From Nonomuraea angiospora (GTDB lineage Bacteria > Actinomycetota > Actinomycetes > Streptosporangiales > Streptosporangiaceae): a stretch of 64,000 bases of DNA. Both the position numbers and the translations under genes were made by a program. The DNA is taken from the NCBI RefSeq assembly GCF_014873145.1, contig NZ_JADBEK010000001.1:7626001-7690000 (forward strand), read 5' to 3'. Positions 1 through 10,178 of this stretch are shown piece after piece (the stretch's first letter is position 1; each line of letters opens with the position of its first letter). The notes beneath the pieces are model-generated. The model had not been told where the DNA came from and did not search any database. It was given only the letters and a program-made list of their open reading frames with translations.

Positions 1-1
1 G

Positions 2-556
2 CTCCTGCCCCCGGCGCTCGTCGACCTGACCGGGGCGCATCCCGGGCTGGTGCCGATGGTCTCCGAGATCGACCCCGCCGACGTCTCGGCCGCGCTGCGG
101 GCGGGCGAGCTGGACGTGGCGCTCGTACACGAGTACGACTTCGTTCCGCCCGTGACCGACGCGTCCATCGAGACGGAGCCGCTGTTCAGCGAGCCGATGT
201 ACCTGACCGACCGGCCCTCCGTGGCCGACGCCCGCGCCGACGCGTGGATCACCGACAGGCCAGGCACCCTCTGCCACACCATGGCGATCCGGGCGTGCCA
301 GGCGGCCGGGTTCGAGCCGCTCGTACGGCACCACATCGACGACTTCGACACCGTGCTAGCGTTCGTCGCCGCCGGGCAGGGGGTCGCGCTCGTACCGCAC
401 CTGGCGGCGATCGACCCGCCGGCCGGGGTGACGCTCACCCGCCTGCCGCTGAGCCGCCGCACGCTCGCGGCGTTCAGGAAGGGGAACGGCGAGCACCCGG
501 CGATCAGGGCGGCCGTCGCCGCCTTCCACGCGGCGATCCCCCACCTGCCCCTCTGA
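2..556 (+). CDS. LysR-family transcriptional regulator, C-terminal part
   Basis: The gene is cut by the window start; the reading frame is already open at base 2, so only about 184 residues of the C-terminal substrate-binding domain are visible and the N-terminal winged helix lies outside. The order of beta-alpha segments, with an early HPGLVP motif and a late conserved AAGQGVALVPHLA segment, is typical of the LysR type 2 periplasmic-binding fold, which senses a small effector. The target genes cannot be told because the upstream side is missing. The next gene is on the opposite strand, so the regulator probably acts on something left of the window. Confidence 0.8.
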   Translation, partial: LLPPALVDLTGAHPGLVPMVSEIDPADVSAALRAGELDVALVHEYDFVPPVTDASIETEPLFSEPMYLTDRPSVADARADAWITDRPGTLCHTMAIRACQAAGFEPLVRHHIDDFDTVLAFVAAGQGVALVPHLAAIDPPAGVTLTRLPLSRRTLAAFRKGNGEHPAIRAAVAAFHAAIPHLPL

Positions 557-583
557 CGCAGCAGCCCCCTGACCAGGCCGGCT

Positions 584-1186
584 CTACCGCAGCAGCCCCC
601 TGACCAGGTCGGCGAAGCCGGCGGCGAGCCGTTCGTGCTGCCCGGCCCGCAGCTGGCTCGCGATCGGCTCCATGTGCAGCGTGCCGAGCAGCATGTGGGC
701 GATCTGCTCGGCGTCCACGTCGGACCGCCCTTCGGCGATCAGCCGGGACACGTGCCGGTGCCAGGACCGGTAGATCGGGTTCTCCTCCCTGCGCTGCTCG
801 CCGTGGGCCTTCGTGGTGACCCTGGCGTGCTCGATGGCGCTGACGAGGTTCCCGTTGCGCGCCGCCAGCACGGTCAGGTCCGCGAAGAAGGCGACCAGCC
901 GCTCGACCGGCTCCGCGCCCGGCCCCAGCGGCGGCGGCCCCTCGGTGAACGCCTGCTCGAACTCGCGCGCCCGCTCGCTCATCAGCTCCAGCATGAGCCT
1001 CGTACGGCTCCCGAACCGGTGGAACACCGTCCCCTTGCCCACGCCGGCGGCGGCCGCCACCCGCTCCACCGAGACCTGCTCGGGCGGGTGCCGCCGCAGC
1101 AGTTCCTCGGCCGCCCGCAGGATGGCCTGCCTGTTGCGCGCGGCGTCGGCCCGCTCTCGACGTTCCATCCAGTCATTCTTTCCCAT
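584..1186 (-). CDS. TetR-family repressor, divergent from quinone oxidoreductase
   Basis: About 200 residues. The N-terminal helix-turn-helix (residues about 10-55, with VERVAAAAGVGKGTVFHRFG as recognition region) is classic TetR; the C-terminal half is the ligand-binding dimer domain. An upstream in-frame ATG at 1210 would sit inside the inverted repeat at 1203-1225, so I start at the ATG at 1186; the ATG at 1168 is also possible. No good Shine-Dalgarno precedes any of them. It is divergent from the oxidoreductase at 1251 and almost surely represses both that gene and itself through the shared operator. The ligand is unknown; quinone or electrophile sensing is inference from the neighbour. 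Confidence 0.88.
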   Translation of the reverse strand: MGKNDWMERRERADAARNRQAILRAAEELLRRHPPEQVSVERVAAAAGVGKGTVFHRFGSRTRLMLELMSERAREFEQAFTEGPPPLGPGAEPVERLVAFFADLTVLAARNGNLVSAIEHARVTTKAHGEQRREENPIYRSWHRHVSRLIAEGRSDVDAEQIAHMLLGTLHMEPIASQLRAGQHERLAAGFADLVRGLLR

Positions 1187-1202
1187 GGACAAACTTGACC
1201 AG

Positions 1203-1225
1203 TGGTCCATATATTAACTGGACCA
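1203..1225. promoter_or_regulatory. TetR operator over two divergent -10 boxes
   Basis: A perfect inverted repeat TGGTCCA-N9-TGGACCA. The spacer holds TATATT for the rightward promoter (1210-1215) and TAATAT (1216-1211) for the leftward one, so a protein bound here would block both genes at once. Location between a TetR gene and its divergent partner supports the assignment. Confidence 0.7.
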
Positions 1226-1250
1226 TCGGTTCAGTTAGAGGAGTTCAAGC

Positions 1251-2204
1251 ATGCGCGCGATCGTCCTGACGGAAAAGGGCGGCCCCGAACGGCTCGAAGT
1301 CGCGGACCTGCCGCGCCCCAGCCCTGGCGAGGGCCAGGTCCTCATCCGCACCCAGGCCGTGGGCGTCAGCTACGCCGAGACGCAGATCCGGGCGGGGACG
1401 CTGCCGTTTCCGCTGCCGCTGCCCGCCGTGATCGGCGCGGAGGCGGCCGGCGAGGTGGTCGAGGTCGGCGAAGGGGTGGACGCCAAGCTGCTCGGGAGCA
1501 CGATCGTGGGGGTCACCGGCGGCCTCGGCTCGTACGCCGAGTACGCCGCGCTCCCGGCCGCCATGACGGTCCCGGTGCCGGACGGCGTGACACCGGACCA
1601 GGCGCTGGCCGCGGGGGCGCCCGGCGCGATAGCCCTGGCCCTGCTGCACAAGGCGCGCCTCGCCGGCGGGGAGACCGTGCTCGTCGAGGCGGGCAGCAGC
1701 TCGGTCGGGACGTACCTGGTGCGGCACGCGAAGGAGTTCGGGGCCGGGCGGGTGGTCGCCACCGCCGGCTCGGCCGCCAAGCGGGACCGGACCGCCGAGC
1801 TGGGGGCCGACCTCGTGCTCGACCACGGCCCGGCCGGCTGGCCCGGTGAGCTGCCCGAGGTGGACGTGGTGTTCGAGGCCATCGGCGGCACGACGGCCAG
1901 GCGGGTGCTCGACCACCTCACCCCCGGCACCGGCCGGATGCTGTACTACGGGATGCTGACCGGGGAGCCCGCCGCCGTCACGGCCGCCGACCTCATGGAG
2001 CGCGGGGTGACGCTCACCGGGTGCAGCGGCCCCGGCTGGGCCGGGGAGGTGTTCGGGACGCACTATCCGGCGATGCTCGACCGGCTCGCCTCCGGGCGCA
2101 GCGTCGCCTACATCGACCGTACGCTGCCGCTGGAGGAGGCCGCGCAGGCCCACCGCCTGCTGGAGAGCCGCGCGGTCACCGGCCGGATCCTGCTCGTTCC
2201 GTGA
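1251..2204 (+). CDS. NAD(P)H:quinone reductase-like MDR-family oxidoreductase
   Basis: 317 residues, the usual size for zinc-free medium-chain dehydrogenase/reductase proteins of the QOR type. The GroES-like domain covers about residues 1-110, followed by a Rossmann domain with an AGSSSVG nucleotide-binding turn near residue 147. The catalytic and structural zinc cysteines of alcohol dehydrogenases are absent. It should reduce quinones or alpha,beta-unsaturated carbonyls with NADPH in the cytoplasm. An AGAGGAG ribosome site lies 7 nt before the ATG. Regulation by the divergent TetR protein is very likely given the operator in between. The natural substrate is not identifiable. Confidence 0.88.
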   Translation: MRAIVLTEKGGPERLEVADLPRPSPGEGQVLIRTQAVGVSYAETQIRAGTLPFPLPLPAVIGAEAAGEVVEVGEGVDAKLLGSTIVGVTGGLGSYAEYAALPAAMTVPVPDGVTPDQALAAGAPGAIALALLHKARLAGGETVLVEAGSSSVGTYLVRHAKEFGAGRVVATAGSAAKRDRTAELGADLVLDHGPAGWPGELPEVDVVFEAIGGTTARRVLDHLTPGTGRMLYYGMLTGEPAAVTAADLMERGVTLTGCSGPGWAGEVFGTHYPAMLDRLASGRSVAYIDRTLPLEEAAQAHRLLESRAVTGRILLVP

Positions 2205-2241
2205 GAACCCGTAAGGAACCTCAGGGAGCCGTCGGGAGCCG

Positions 2242-3192
2242 TCAGGAGGCGAGGACCGCTTCGAGCACGGCCGTGGAGCTGTCCCCGCTCTGGTCGTAGT
2301 CGCCGGCCGTCAACGCCACGACCAGCTCCTCCTCGGGCAGGACGAGCAGGCGCTGGCCGCCGTTCCCGAGGCCGCCGACCCAGTGGCGGTTCCGGGTGTT
2401 CACGTACCACTGGTAGCCGTACTCGAACCCCTCCTCGATCACCACCCGCGACCGCACCAGCTCCTGAAGCCACTCACCGGGCACGATGCCCCGGCCGCCG
2501 TCGAGCACCAGCTGCCCGACGGCGGCCAGGTCGACCGGCCGCAGCCGCAGGCCGGCCGCGGCGCTCACCGTGTCGTGGTACCCCTTCGACCACTCGAACG
2601 CGTCGATCCCGAGCGGGCGGAGGAGCGCGGTCGCGGCATACTCCTCCAGCGGCCTGCCGGCCCCGCGCGCGATCAGGCCGCCGAGCAGGGCGGCGGCTCC
2701 GCCGCAGTAGTGCCAGAGCTTGCCCGCCTCCTCGACCACGGGCCGCTCCAGCAGGTACCGGTACCGGTCGGGCGCCAGCTCCATCGCGATCTCGCTGTTG
2801 GCCGGGCTGGTGTAGGGGGCGCTCTCGTCCCATTCGAGGCCGAGGGTCATGGTCAGCGCGTGCTCGACGGTCAGATGAGCGCGCTCGGGATCTGCCACCA
2901 GATCCTGATATTCCGGAAATTGGGCCACCAAGGGCGCACCCGGCTCCGGCACGAGCCCATCGCCCAGCGCGATGCCGTACAGCAGCGCCACCACGCTCTT
3001 GGACACGGAGCGCAGGTCGTGCAGCGTGTCCCGGTCGAAGTCCACGTGCCCCAGCGAGTCGCCCAGCCGGTGGTCCGGCCCGGCGCCGTAACGCTCCAGC
3101 ACGATCTCCCCGCCCCGCATCACCACGAGACCGTGGAAGTTCGGCGCCTTGCCCGTGCCCAGGATCTCGTCGACCCGCTCAGCCATTGCCAC
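2242..3192 (-). CDS. Serine hydrolase of the beta-lactamase class C / CubicO type
   Basis: 316 residues. It has the SxxK motif (S62-V-S-K65) that carries the nucleophile and its base, followed by a class C-like fold and a C-terminal HWVGGLGNGGQ segment in place of the KTG/HxG motif. There is no signal peptide, so it is probably a cytoplasmic esterase or peptidase rather than a true antibiotic-degrading enzyme. I use the GTG at 3192 because a GGGAGG ribosome site lies 6 nt before it; the ATG at 3186 is the alternative. The open frame extends far upstream but that extension is antisense to the flavoprotein gene and is not coding. Confidence 0.85.
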   Translation of the reverse strand: MAMAERVDEILGTGKAPNFHGLVVMRGGEIVLERYGAGPDHRLGDSLGHVDFDRDTLHDLRSVSKSVVALLYGIALGDGLVPEPGAPLVAQFPEYQDLVADPERAHLTVEHALTMTLGLEWDESAPYTSPANSEIAMELAPDRYRYLLERPVVEEAGKLWHYCGGAAALLGGLIARGAGRPLEEYAATALLRPLGIDAFEWSKGYHDTVSAAAGLRLRPVDLAAVGQLVLDGGRGIVPGEWLQELVRSRVVIEEGFEYGYQWYVNTRNRHWVGGLGNGGQRLLVLPEEELVVALTAGDYDQSGDSSTAVLEAVLAS

Positions 3193-3256
3193 GATGTTCC
3201 TCCCGAAAGTCGGCACATCCTGGCATACCGCCTCACACGGTGTCAGGCGCAAGCCC

Positions 3257-3784
3257 CTAGGACAGCTCCGACAGCGCGCGTCCCCAGGGGAAGCGGTGGG
3301 CACCGGCGTCCGGCTCGTCCGTGGCGACCTGTCCCGGCAGGCCGAAGACGACCCGGACGCCGTCCGCGCGCAGCTCGTCGATGCTGCGCAGGAAGGGCCG
3401 GCGGGCGGCCAGGGCGCTGTTGACGAAGGGCAGCACGACGACGGGGATGCCGAGCCCGGGCGCCTCGGCCAGCAGGCCCAGGGCGTAGGTGTCGGCGATG
3501 CCCCGGGCGAACTTGTTGACCGTGTTGTACGTGGCCGGCGCGACGATGATCGCACCCGGACGAGGGGGTTTGGGCTCGTGCGGCTTGCGATAGCGGCTGC
3601 GGACGGGCCGGCCGGTCTGCGCTTCCAGGGTGGCCACGTCGATGAAGTCGAGAGCCGGCGGAGTGGCGACGACCTGGACGGCCCAGCCCCGCTCCTGCGC
3701 CATGGCGACGAGCCGGCCCACGTCGGGGGCCGGCCCGGCCGCGCACACGATGATGTAGAGCTCGTCGCCCTGCGGTTCGGCCAC
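3257..3784 (-). CDS. Flavoprotein of the HFCD (PPC decarboxylase-like) family
   Basis: 175 residues with the flavoprotein fold: an N-terminal IIVCAAGPAP nucleotide loop, a central AIIVAPATYNTVNKFA segment (the PxxxNT-type FMN contact) and a GIPVVVLPFVN strand. The family includes phosphopantothenoylcysteine and lantibiotic cysteine decarboxylases, but this protein is short and stands alone, so I would not assign a substrate. The GTG start has an AGGAG site 7 nt upstream. It lies 63 bp downstream of argG on the same strand and may share its transcript. Confidence 0.8.
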   Translation of the reverse strand: MAEPQGDELYIIVCAAGPAPDVGRLVAMAQERGWAVQVVATPPALDFIDVATLEAQTGRPVRSRYRKPHEPKPPRPGAIIVAPATYNTVNKFARGIADTYALGLLAEAPGLGIPVVVLPFVNSALAARRPFLRSIDELRADGVRVVFGLPGQVATDEPDAGAHRFPWGRALSELS

Positions 3785-3847
3785 GCGTCGGCTCCTGGAG
3801 GTCGGCGGTGCCGCGGCGGCCTGGGCAGCCGCGGCACCTCTGCTGTG

Positions 3848-5383
<1,536 letters not shown>

Positions 5384-6118
5384 TCAGGTGGCGGGTTTCC
5401 TGACCTCCAGAATGCCGGTGGTGAACCACGGCCCGCCGTACCAGAACCGCCAGCCCGCGTCGCGCCGCCGCACGTCCACGACGCCGAGCGAGCGCAGCGT
5501 GTCCTCGTACGCGGCCGTGTGCTGGAAGTCGGCGATCAGCATCAACCCGCCGGGCCGCAGCACCCGATGGGCCTCGCGCACGGCCTGCGCCCGCCCTTCG
5601 GCGTCGGGGATGTTGTGGATGGCCAGGCTCGACACGATCGCGTCGAACGCGCCGTCGCCGAACGGCAGGTCGTGCATGTCGCCCGTCACCAGCTCGACGC
5701 GGTCGGCGACGCCCTCGACCGCGGCGTTCGCCCTGGTCCTGGCCGCCCGGTTGCCCGACTGGTCCTTCGAGTGCCACAGGTCGACGCCGGTCGCCCTGCC
5801 GCGCTCCAGCCGCCGGGCCGCCATCAGCAGCACCGCGCCCCGGCCGCACCCGAGGTCGAGCAGGAGCTCGTCGCCCTTCAGCCGCTCGAGCTCCTCGGCC
5901 CAGACCGCGAACTTGCCGCGCCGCGTCGTGTAGAGGTAGCTGGCCGCGCTGGCCAGCGTGTAGAGCCCGCCGAACAGGAACGCGATGCCCGCCAGGGGGA
6001 TGTCGAGCAGGAACGAGACCGACGCCAGGGCCAGGAGCACGAGCGCTCCGAACAACAAGCCGACCAGCGCCCAGGGAGCGTCGAATCCGTAGCTTCCGTG
6101 TCGCTTGCGCACACTCAC
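5384..6118 (-). CDS. Membrane-anchored class I SAM-dependent methyltransferase
   Basis: About 244 residues. Two hydrophobic segments (about residues 14-32 and 38-60) precede a UbiE-like methyltransferase domain with the glycine-rich SAM motif LLDLGCGRGAVL, an acidic motif II and the post-I motif region GDMHDLPFGDGAFDAIVS. It therefore probably methylates a membrane-associated small molecule or lipid; the substrate is not visible. Two GTG codons (6118 and 6112) are candidate starts; a TATAAC box ends directly before the first and 6 nt before the second, so the second would make a leaderless message. A larger upstream open frame is not supported by sequence features. Confidence 0.82.
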   Translation of the reverse strand: MSVRKRHGSYGFDAPWALVGLLFGALVLLALASVSFLLDIPLAGIAFLFGGLYTLASAASYLYTTRRGKFAVWAEELERLKGDELLLDLGCGRGAVLLMAARRLERGRATGVDLWHSKDQSGNRAARTRANAAVEGVADRVELVTGDMHDLPFGDGAFDAIVSSLAIHNIPDAEGRAQAVREAHRVLRPGGLMLIADFQHTAAYEDTLRSLGVVDVRRRDAGWRFWYGGPWFTTGILEVRKPAT

Positions 6119-6239
6119 GTTATATCTCAAGGTGGTCTTGACATGGAATTGACCTGACCCGTCCCTTCCTACCGTCTTTCCCGCACAGCGCATTACTAAG
6201 GTGGCGTGGATGGGCGCGCAAATGGGGGTTTGACCAGGC

Positions 6240-7610
6240 ATGACGGAGAAAGAGCGGGGATTCGGCCTGGGGGCGAGCTTGGCCCTGACGCTGGCATCGT
6301 CCTTGTTGTGGGGAGTGGCACATCTGGCCGCAGAGCGCCGCAAGACGGGCTTGGCGCTCATGTTCGGATATGTCGTGATGCTTGCCGGCATCCTCATGGT
6401 GTTCACGGCGTACAGCACTCACCTGCTGACGCTGGCGGTGCAGCCCCGCTGGCTCGTCGGGTTCACCGTGGCGCTGGTGGCGATCGCGATCGCCTGGACC
6501 GGCGTGGTCGTCTGGTCCTTCGTCCTGGTGCGCCCCCCGCGCTCCGACAGGATCGGCCGCTTCCTGACCACGGCGCTGACGCTCGCGCTCTGCGCGCTCA
6601 TCATGACCCCGACGATCTACGCCAGCAGGCTCGCGTACCTGTCGCGCGACGTCGTGAACACCCTGTTCCCCAACGCCACCGCCACCGCGCCCATCATGGC
6701 CCAGGACCCGTGGAACGGGGCCCGGCGGGTCAACTTCCTGCTCCTGGGCGGCGACGCCGCGCCGAACCGGCCCGGCGTGCGTACCGACAGCATGACCGTG
6801 GCCAGCGTGGACACCGAGACCGGCGCGACCACCCTGTTCGGCCTGCCGCGCAACCTCCAGCGCGTCGAGTTCGCCGCAGGGCCGGCCAGGGACCTGTTCC
6901 CCTACGGGTTCACCGGCAGCGGCCCCGACACGCCCGGCCTGCTCAACGAGATCTTCCAGTACGCCGAGGACCACCCCGAGGTGGTGCCGGGCGTGGAGCG
7001 GCGCCAGCGCGGGCCCGCCCTGATCAAGCAGACGATCGGCGACATCCTCGGCATCCCGGTGGACTACTACGCCCTGGTGGACATGAAGGGGTTCGCGGAG
7101 ATCATCGACGCCATGGGCGGCGTGAAGGTCACCATCAAGGAGCCCATCGTCTACGGCAAGTACCGCGAGGGCCTGCTCCCGGCCGGCACCCGCAGGCTGT
7201 CCGGCGAGGAGGCGCTCTGGTACGGCCGCTCGCGCACCGACAGCGACGACTACGTCCGCATGGGACGCCAGAAGTGCCTGCTCAACGCGCTCGCCAAGCA
7301 GGCCGACCCGATGACCGTGATCAACAGCTTCGAGCGGCTGGCCGTGGCGACCAAGCGGGCCATCTCCACCGACCTTCCACAGGACCTGCTGCCGGCCGTC
7401 ATCGACCTCGCCCAGCGGGTCAAGGACGCGAAGATCCGCAGCCTCAGCTTCGTGCCGCCGCTGATCAACACGGCCTACCCCGACTGGTCGTTCATCCGCC
7501 GCAAGGTCGCCGAGACCCTGGAGGCCGGGCCCGTGACCAGGGCCGGCACCGCCGCCGAGCGGACACCCGACCCGGAGACCCCGGTCAACCTCGACGCCAC
7601 CTGCACCTGA
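6240..7610 (+). CDS. LytR-CpsA-Psr (LCP) family cell-wall glycopolymer ligase
   Basis: 456 residues. Several N-terminal membrane helices (within residues 10-135) are followed by an extracytoplasmic LCP domain. The conserved arginine/aspartate motif RTDSMT sits near residue 181 and the second polyprenyl-phosphate-binding stretch SRTDSDDYVRMGRQ near residue 331. LCP enzymes transfer teichoic acid-like or capsular polymers from lipid carriers to peptidoglycan. More than one N-terminal helix is a variation from the usual single anchor. A strong terminator follows at 7624, so this looks like a single-gene unit. Confidence 0.92.
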   Translation: MTEKERGFGLGASLALTLASSLLWGVAHLAAERRKTGLALMFGYVVMLAGILMVFTAYSTHLLTLAVQPRWLVGFTVALVAIAIAWTGVVVWSFVLVRPPRSDRIGRFLTTALTLALCALIMTPTIYASRLAYLSRDVVNTLFPNATATAPIMAQDPWNGARRVNFLLLGGDAAPNRPGVRTDSMTVASVDTETGATTLFGLPRNLQRVEFAAGPARDLFPYGFTGSGPDTPGLLNEIFQYAEDHPEVVPGVERRQRGPALIKQTIGDILGIPVDYYALVDMKGFAEIIDAMGGVKVTIKEPIVYGKYREGLLPAGTRRLSGEEALWYGRSRTDSDDYVRMGRQKCLLNALAKQADPMTVINSFERLAVATKRAISTDLPQDLLPAVIDLAQRVKDAKIRSLSFVPPLINTAYPDWSFIRRKVAETLEAGPVTRAGTAAERTPDPETPVNLDATCT

Positions 7611-7623
7611 ACCACCTCGTCCC

Positions 7624-7656
7624 GGCCACGTGGAACCCCTTCCACGTGGCCTTTTT
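7624..7656 (+). terminator. Rho-independent terminator after the LCP gene
   Basis: Perfect 12-bp stem (7624-7635 with 7640-7651), a CCCC loop and five T residues directly after it. It lies 14 bp beyond the LCP stop codon. Confidence 0.93.
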
Positions 7657-7695
7657 CGCGTTGTCCGGGCACGCCCCGGACGGAGTGTGGCATGA

Positions 7696-7722
7696 TGACA
7701 ACCGAAACGGAAACGGTTTTCA
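7696..7722. promoter_or_regulatory. 27-bp inverted repeat upstream of the CooC-like ATPase, Zur-like
   Basis: TGACAACCG-N9-CGGTTTTCA pairs in 8 of 9 positions. The inner part 7708-7722 (CGGAAACGGTTTTCA) also resembles the 15-bp actinobacterial Zur operator, whose half-site is near TGAAAAC. The site ends 18 bp before the ATPase start, in operator position. Zinc control is inference only. Confidence 0.45.
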
Positions 7723-7740
7723 TACCCACATGGAGGGGTC

Positions 7741-8670
7741 GTGAGGGTGGCGTTCGTCGGAAAGGGCGGCAGCGGCAAGACGACGATGTCCGCGCTGTTC
7801 GCCAGACATGTGGCGAGCCAGGGCGGGCCGGTGGTGGCCGTGGACGCCGACATCAACCAGCACCTGGCCATGGTGCTCGGCCTCGACCGGCAGCCCGAGC
7901 CGCTCGGCGCCCACCTCACCGAGATCAAGGAGCGGCTGCGCGGCGACAACCCCCGCATCCCCTCCGCCGAGGCCATGGTCAAGACCACCCCGCCCGGCCG
8001 CGGGTCCCGGCTGCTGAGCTTCGACGACCTGGCCGCCGACCCGTACGCGCTGACCACCCCGGAGGGGCTGCGCCTGCTCGCGACCGGCCCGTTCAGCGAG
8101 GACGACCTCGGCGTGGCCTGCTACCACTCGAAGGTCGGCGCGGTGGAGCTGCTGCTCAACCACCTGGTCGACGGCCCCGGCGAGTACGTCGTGGTCGACA
8201 TGACCGCGGGCGCCGACTCCTTCGCCTCGGGGCTGTTCACCCGGTTCGACCTGACGTTCCTCGTCGCCGAGCCGACCAGGCAGGGCGTGAGCGTCTACCG
8301 GCAGTACCGCGAGTACGCCGCCGCGTACGACGTCGCGCTGGCCGTGGTCGGCAACAAGGTCCACGGCCCGGCCGACGTCGACTTCCTGCGCGAGCACGTG
8401 GGCGACGACCTGCTCACCTGGATGGAGCACTCCGCCGCCGTCCGCGCCATGGAGCAGGGCCGCCACTTCACGCTCGACGACCTGGAGCCGGTCAACGCCG
8501 ACGCGCTGGCCGTGCTCCGCAAGACCCTCGACGAGCAGGAGAAGGACTGGGCGCGCTTCGGTCGCCAGACCGTGGAGTTCCACCTGCGCAACGCCCACGC
8601 GTGGGGCAACGACCGGACCGGGTCCGACCTGGCCTCACAGATAGACCCGGATTTCGTGTTCGGCCCCTGA
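7741..8670 (+). CDS. CooC/MinD-type deviant Walker A ATPase
   Basis: 309 residues. The N-terminus carries the P-loop VAFVGKGGSGKTT (K residues of the deviant Walker A, residues about 4-15) followed by VVAVDADINQH, the signature of SIMIBI-class ATPases such as CooC, which helps load nickel into CO dehydrogenase. A later VVVDMTAGADSF strand is the Walker B region. No CO dehydrogenase, hydrogenase or urease gene is nearby, so the client metalloprotein is unknown. GGAGG lies 4 nt before the GTG at 7741; the GTG at 7747 is an alternative with better spacing. The inverted repeat upstream suggests specific control. Confidence 0.85.
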   Translation: MRVAFVGKGGSGKTTMSALFARHVASQGGPVVAVDADINQHLAMVLGLDRQPEPLGAHLTEIKERLRGDNPRIPSAEAMVKTTPPGRGSRLLSFDDLAADPYALTTPEGLRLLATGPFSEDDLGVACYHSKVGAVELLLNHLVDGPGEYVVVDMTAGADSFASGLFTRFDLTFLVAEPTRQGVSVYRQYREYAAAYDVALAVVGNKVHGPADVDFLREHVGDDLLTWMEHSAAVRAMEQGRHFTLDDLEPVNADALAVLRKTLDEQEKDWARFGRQTVEFHLRNAHAWGNDRTGSDLASQIDPDFVFGP

Positions 8671-8747
8671 GTGCCCCCCTCCAGGCATCTGGAGCGATCA
8701 CAGATCCCCGCTTAGCGTCAGATTGATCCCATTCGAGAGGAGACAGC

Positions 8748-9134
8748 ATGTCGCTGACCGTTCCGAACGAGCTGCTCGACCAGGCCAGGTCCGGTGACGT
8801 GGACGACGCGGCATTCATCGCGTGCGTCCGCGATTCGCTGCCGTACGCGTGGTCGCTGATCAGCGGGCTGGCCGAACAGCGCGAGCAGACCGGAGCCGAG
8901 TTCGCCGACAACCAGGTGCCACCGCCGTCCGAGGAGGCCCGCGGCCAGCTCCTGCGCTGCCTGGCGAGCGACGCGATGCGCGCGGCGCTGGAGCGCCACT
9001 TCGGAGTGCGGCTGGCCTTCCAGAACTGCCACCGGGTCGCCGTCTTCGACCCGACGGCGACCAAGGCCCTGCACGAGTTCGTCACCCCGAGGGCCCAGAT
9101 CCTCAACCAGAAGCCGGAGCTGGTGGACTGCTGA
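8748..9134 (+). CDS. SCO5389-family conserved actinobacterial protein
   Basis: 128 residues, soluble, no known catalytic motif. I recognise it as the family named after Streptomyces coelicolor SCO5389: conserved features include SLPYAW near residue 30, EFADNQVPPPSEEARGQLLR in the middle and HFGVRLAFQNCHRVAVF near residue 85. Two cysteines (in QNCH and at the C-terminal DC) are kept in the family. Function is unknown. A GAGGAGA ribosome site precedes the ATG. It lies 77 bp after the CooC-like gene on the same strand and ends at a convergent hairpin. Confidence 0.8.
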   Translation: MSLTVPNELLDQARSGDVDDAAFIACVRDSLPYAWSLISGLAEQREQTGAEFADNQVPPPSEEARGQLLRCLASDAMRAALERHFGVRLAFQNCHRVAVFDPTATKALHEFVTPRAQILNQKPELVDC

Positions 9135-9142
9135 CCAACCGG

Positions 9143-9174
9143 CCCGGTGACCCGGCACTGCCCGGGTCACCGGG
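9143..9174. terminator. Bidirectional hairpin between convergent genes
   Basis: Perfect 13-bp stem (9143-9155 with 9162-9174) and a 6-nt loop, without a T tract. It overlaps the last codons of the convergent LLM gene. Such U-less hairpins often end transcripts in actinomycetes. Confidence 0.65.
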
Positions 9175-10150
9175 TCCGCAGCAGCGGCAGCACCTCCGCC
9201 CCGAACCGCCGCACGTTCTCCAGTGTCCGCCGATGCTCGCCCAGCCCCTCGACCAGCAGGATGAACCGCTCGATCCCGGTGTTCTCGGCGGTGCGCAGGA
9301 TCGTCGCGGCACAGTGCTCGGCCGACCCGACCGGATGAATCCGTGCCAACAAATCCACATATGCCGGGATATTTCGCATAGGTCGGGGCCGGTCGTCCAC
9401 CGGCACGTACCCCGCCAGCCCCGGCCCCAGCCACCGCGGCAGCGACTCCTTGATCTCCCGCACCGCCTGCTCCGTGGAGTCGGCCACGCAGGCCACCCCC
9501 GCCGCCACGTGGTCGGTGGCGCTCCCGCCGCGGGCGGCATAGTCCTCGACCAGGGCGGCCTTCTCGGCGTCCCCGATGTGCATCCCGAGCAGCATCGGCA
9601 GCCCCCGCTCCGCCGCCACCCCCACGGTCGCCTCCGAGGTGCACGCGACCACCGGCCGCATGCTCGCGGCCGGCACCACCCGGACCTCCCTGAACCGGAA
9701 GAACTCCCCGTCCCCGGCGACGGGACCGCCGGAGAGCCCGTCGAGCAGGAGGTCGAGCGACTCCCCGAACCCCCGCTCGAACCGCTCCGCCCCCGTCCCG
9801 AACACCTCCAGGTCCACCCACGGCCCGCCCCTGCCGACCCCCAGCGTGAACCGCCCGCCGGACAGGTGGTGCAGCATGGCCGCCTGCTCGGCCAGCGCCA
9901 CGGGATGCTGCGTGGACAGCACGCTGACGGCCGTGCCGAGCCCGATCCGCGAGGTCCTGCCGAGCGCGACCGCCGCCAGGGTGGTCGCGGAGGGGCACAC
10001 GCCGTAGGACATGAAGTGATGCTCGGCGACCCACGCGTCGTCGAACCCCGCCTCCTCGGCGGCCACGATCACTTCGACGGCATCGGCCAGCACCTGCCCG
10101 GCCTCCTGGCCGGGGAACTGCGCCGCGAGGACGAAGACGCCGATTCGCAC
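9167..10150 (-). CDS. LLM-class flavin/F420-dependent oxidoreductase
   Basis: 327 residues with the luciferase-like TIM barrel: AEEAGFDDAWVAEHHF near residue 30, RIGLGTAVSVLSTQHPVALAEQ near residue 88 and the SGGRFTLGVGRG loop near residue 118. Family members use F420 or FMN to oxidise or monooxygenate small molecules. The usual actinobacterial annotation is a monooxygenase, but the substrate cannot be read from the sequence. It begins with GTG, 28 bp downstream of the rnhB stop, on the same strand, so the two may be co-transcribed. Confidence 0.87.
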   Translation of the reverse strand: MRIGVFVLAAQFPGQEAGQVLADAVEVIVAAEEAGFDDAWVAEHHFMSYGVCPSATTLAAVALGRTSRIGLGTAVSVLSTQHPVALAEQAAMLHHLSGGRFTLGVGRGGPWVDLEVFGTGAERFERGFGESLDLLLDGLSGGPVAGDGEFFRFREVRVVPAASMRPVVACTSEATVGVAAERGLPMLLGMHIGDAEKAALVEDYAARGGSATDHVAAGVACVADSTEQAVREIKESLPRWLGPGLAGYVPVDDRPRPMRNIPAYVDLLARIHPVGSAEHCAATILRTAENTGIERFILLVEGLGEHRRTLENVRRFGAEVLPLLRTR

Positions 10151-10178
10151 CCATCCGATGATGCCCGATGCCCCGCGT

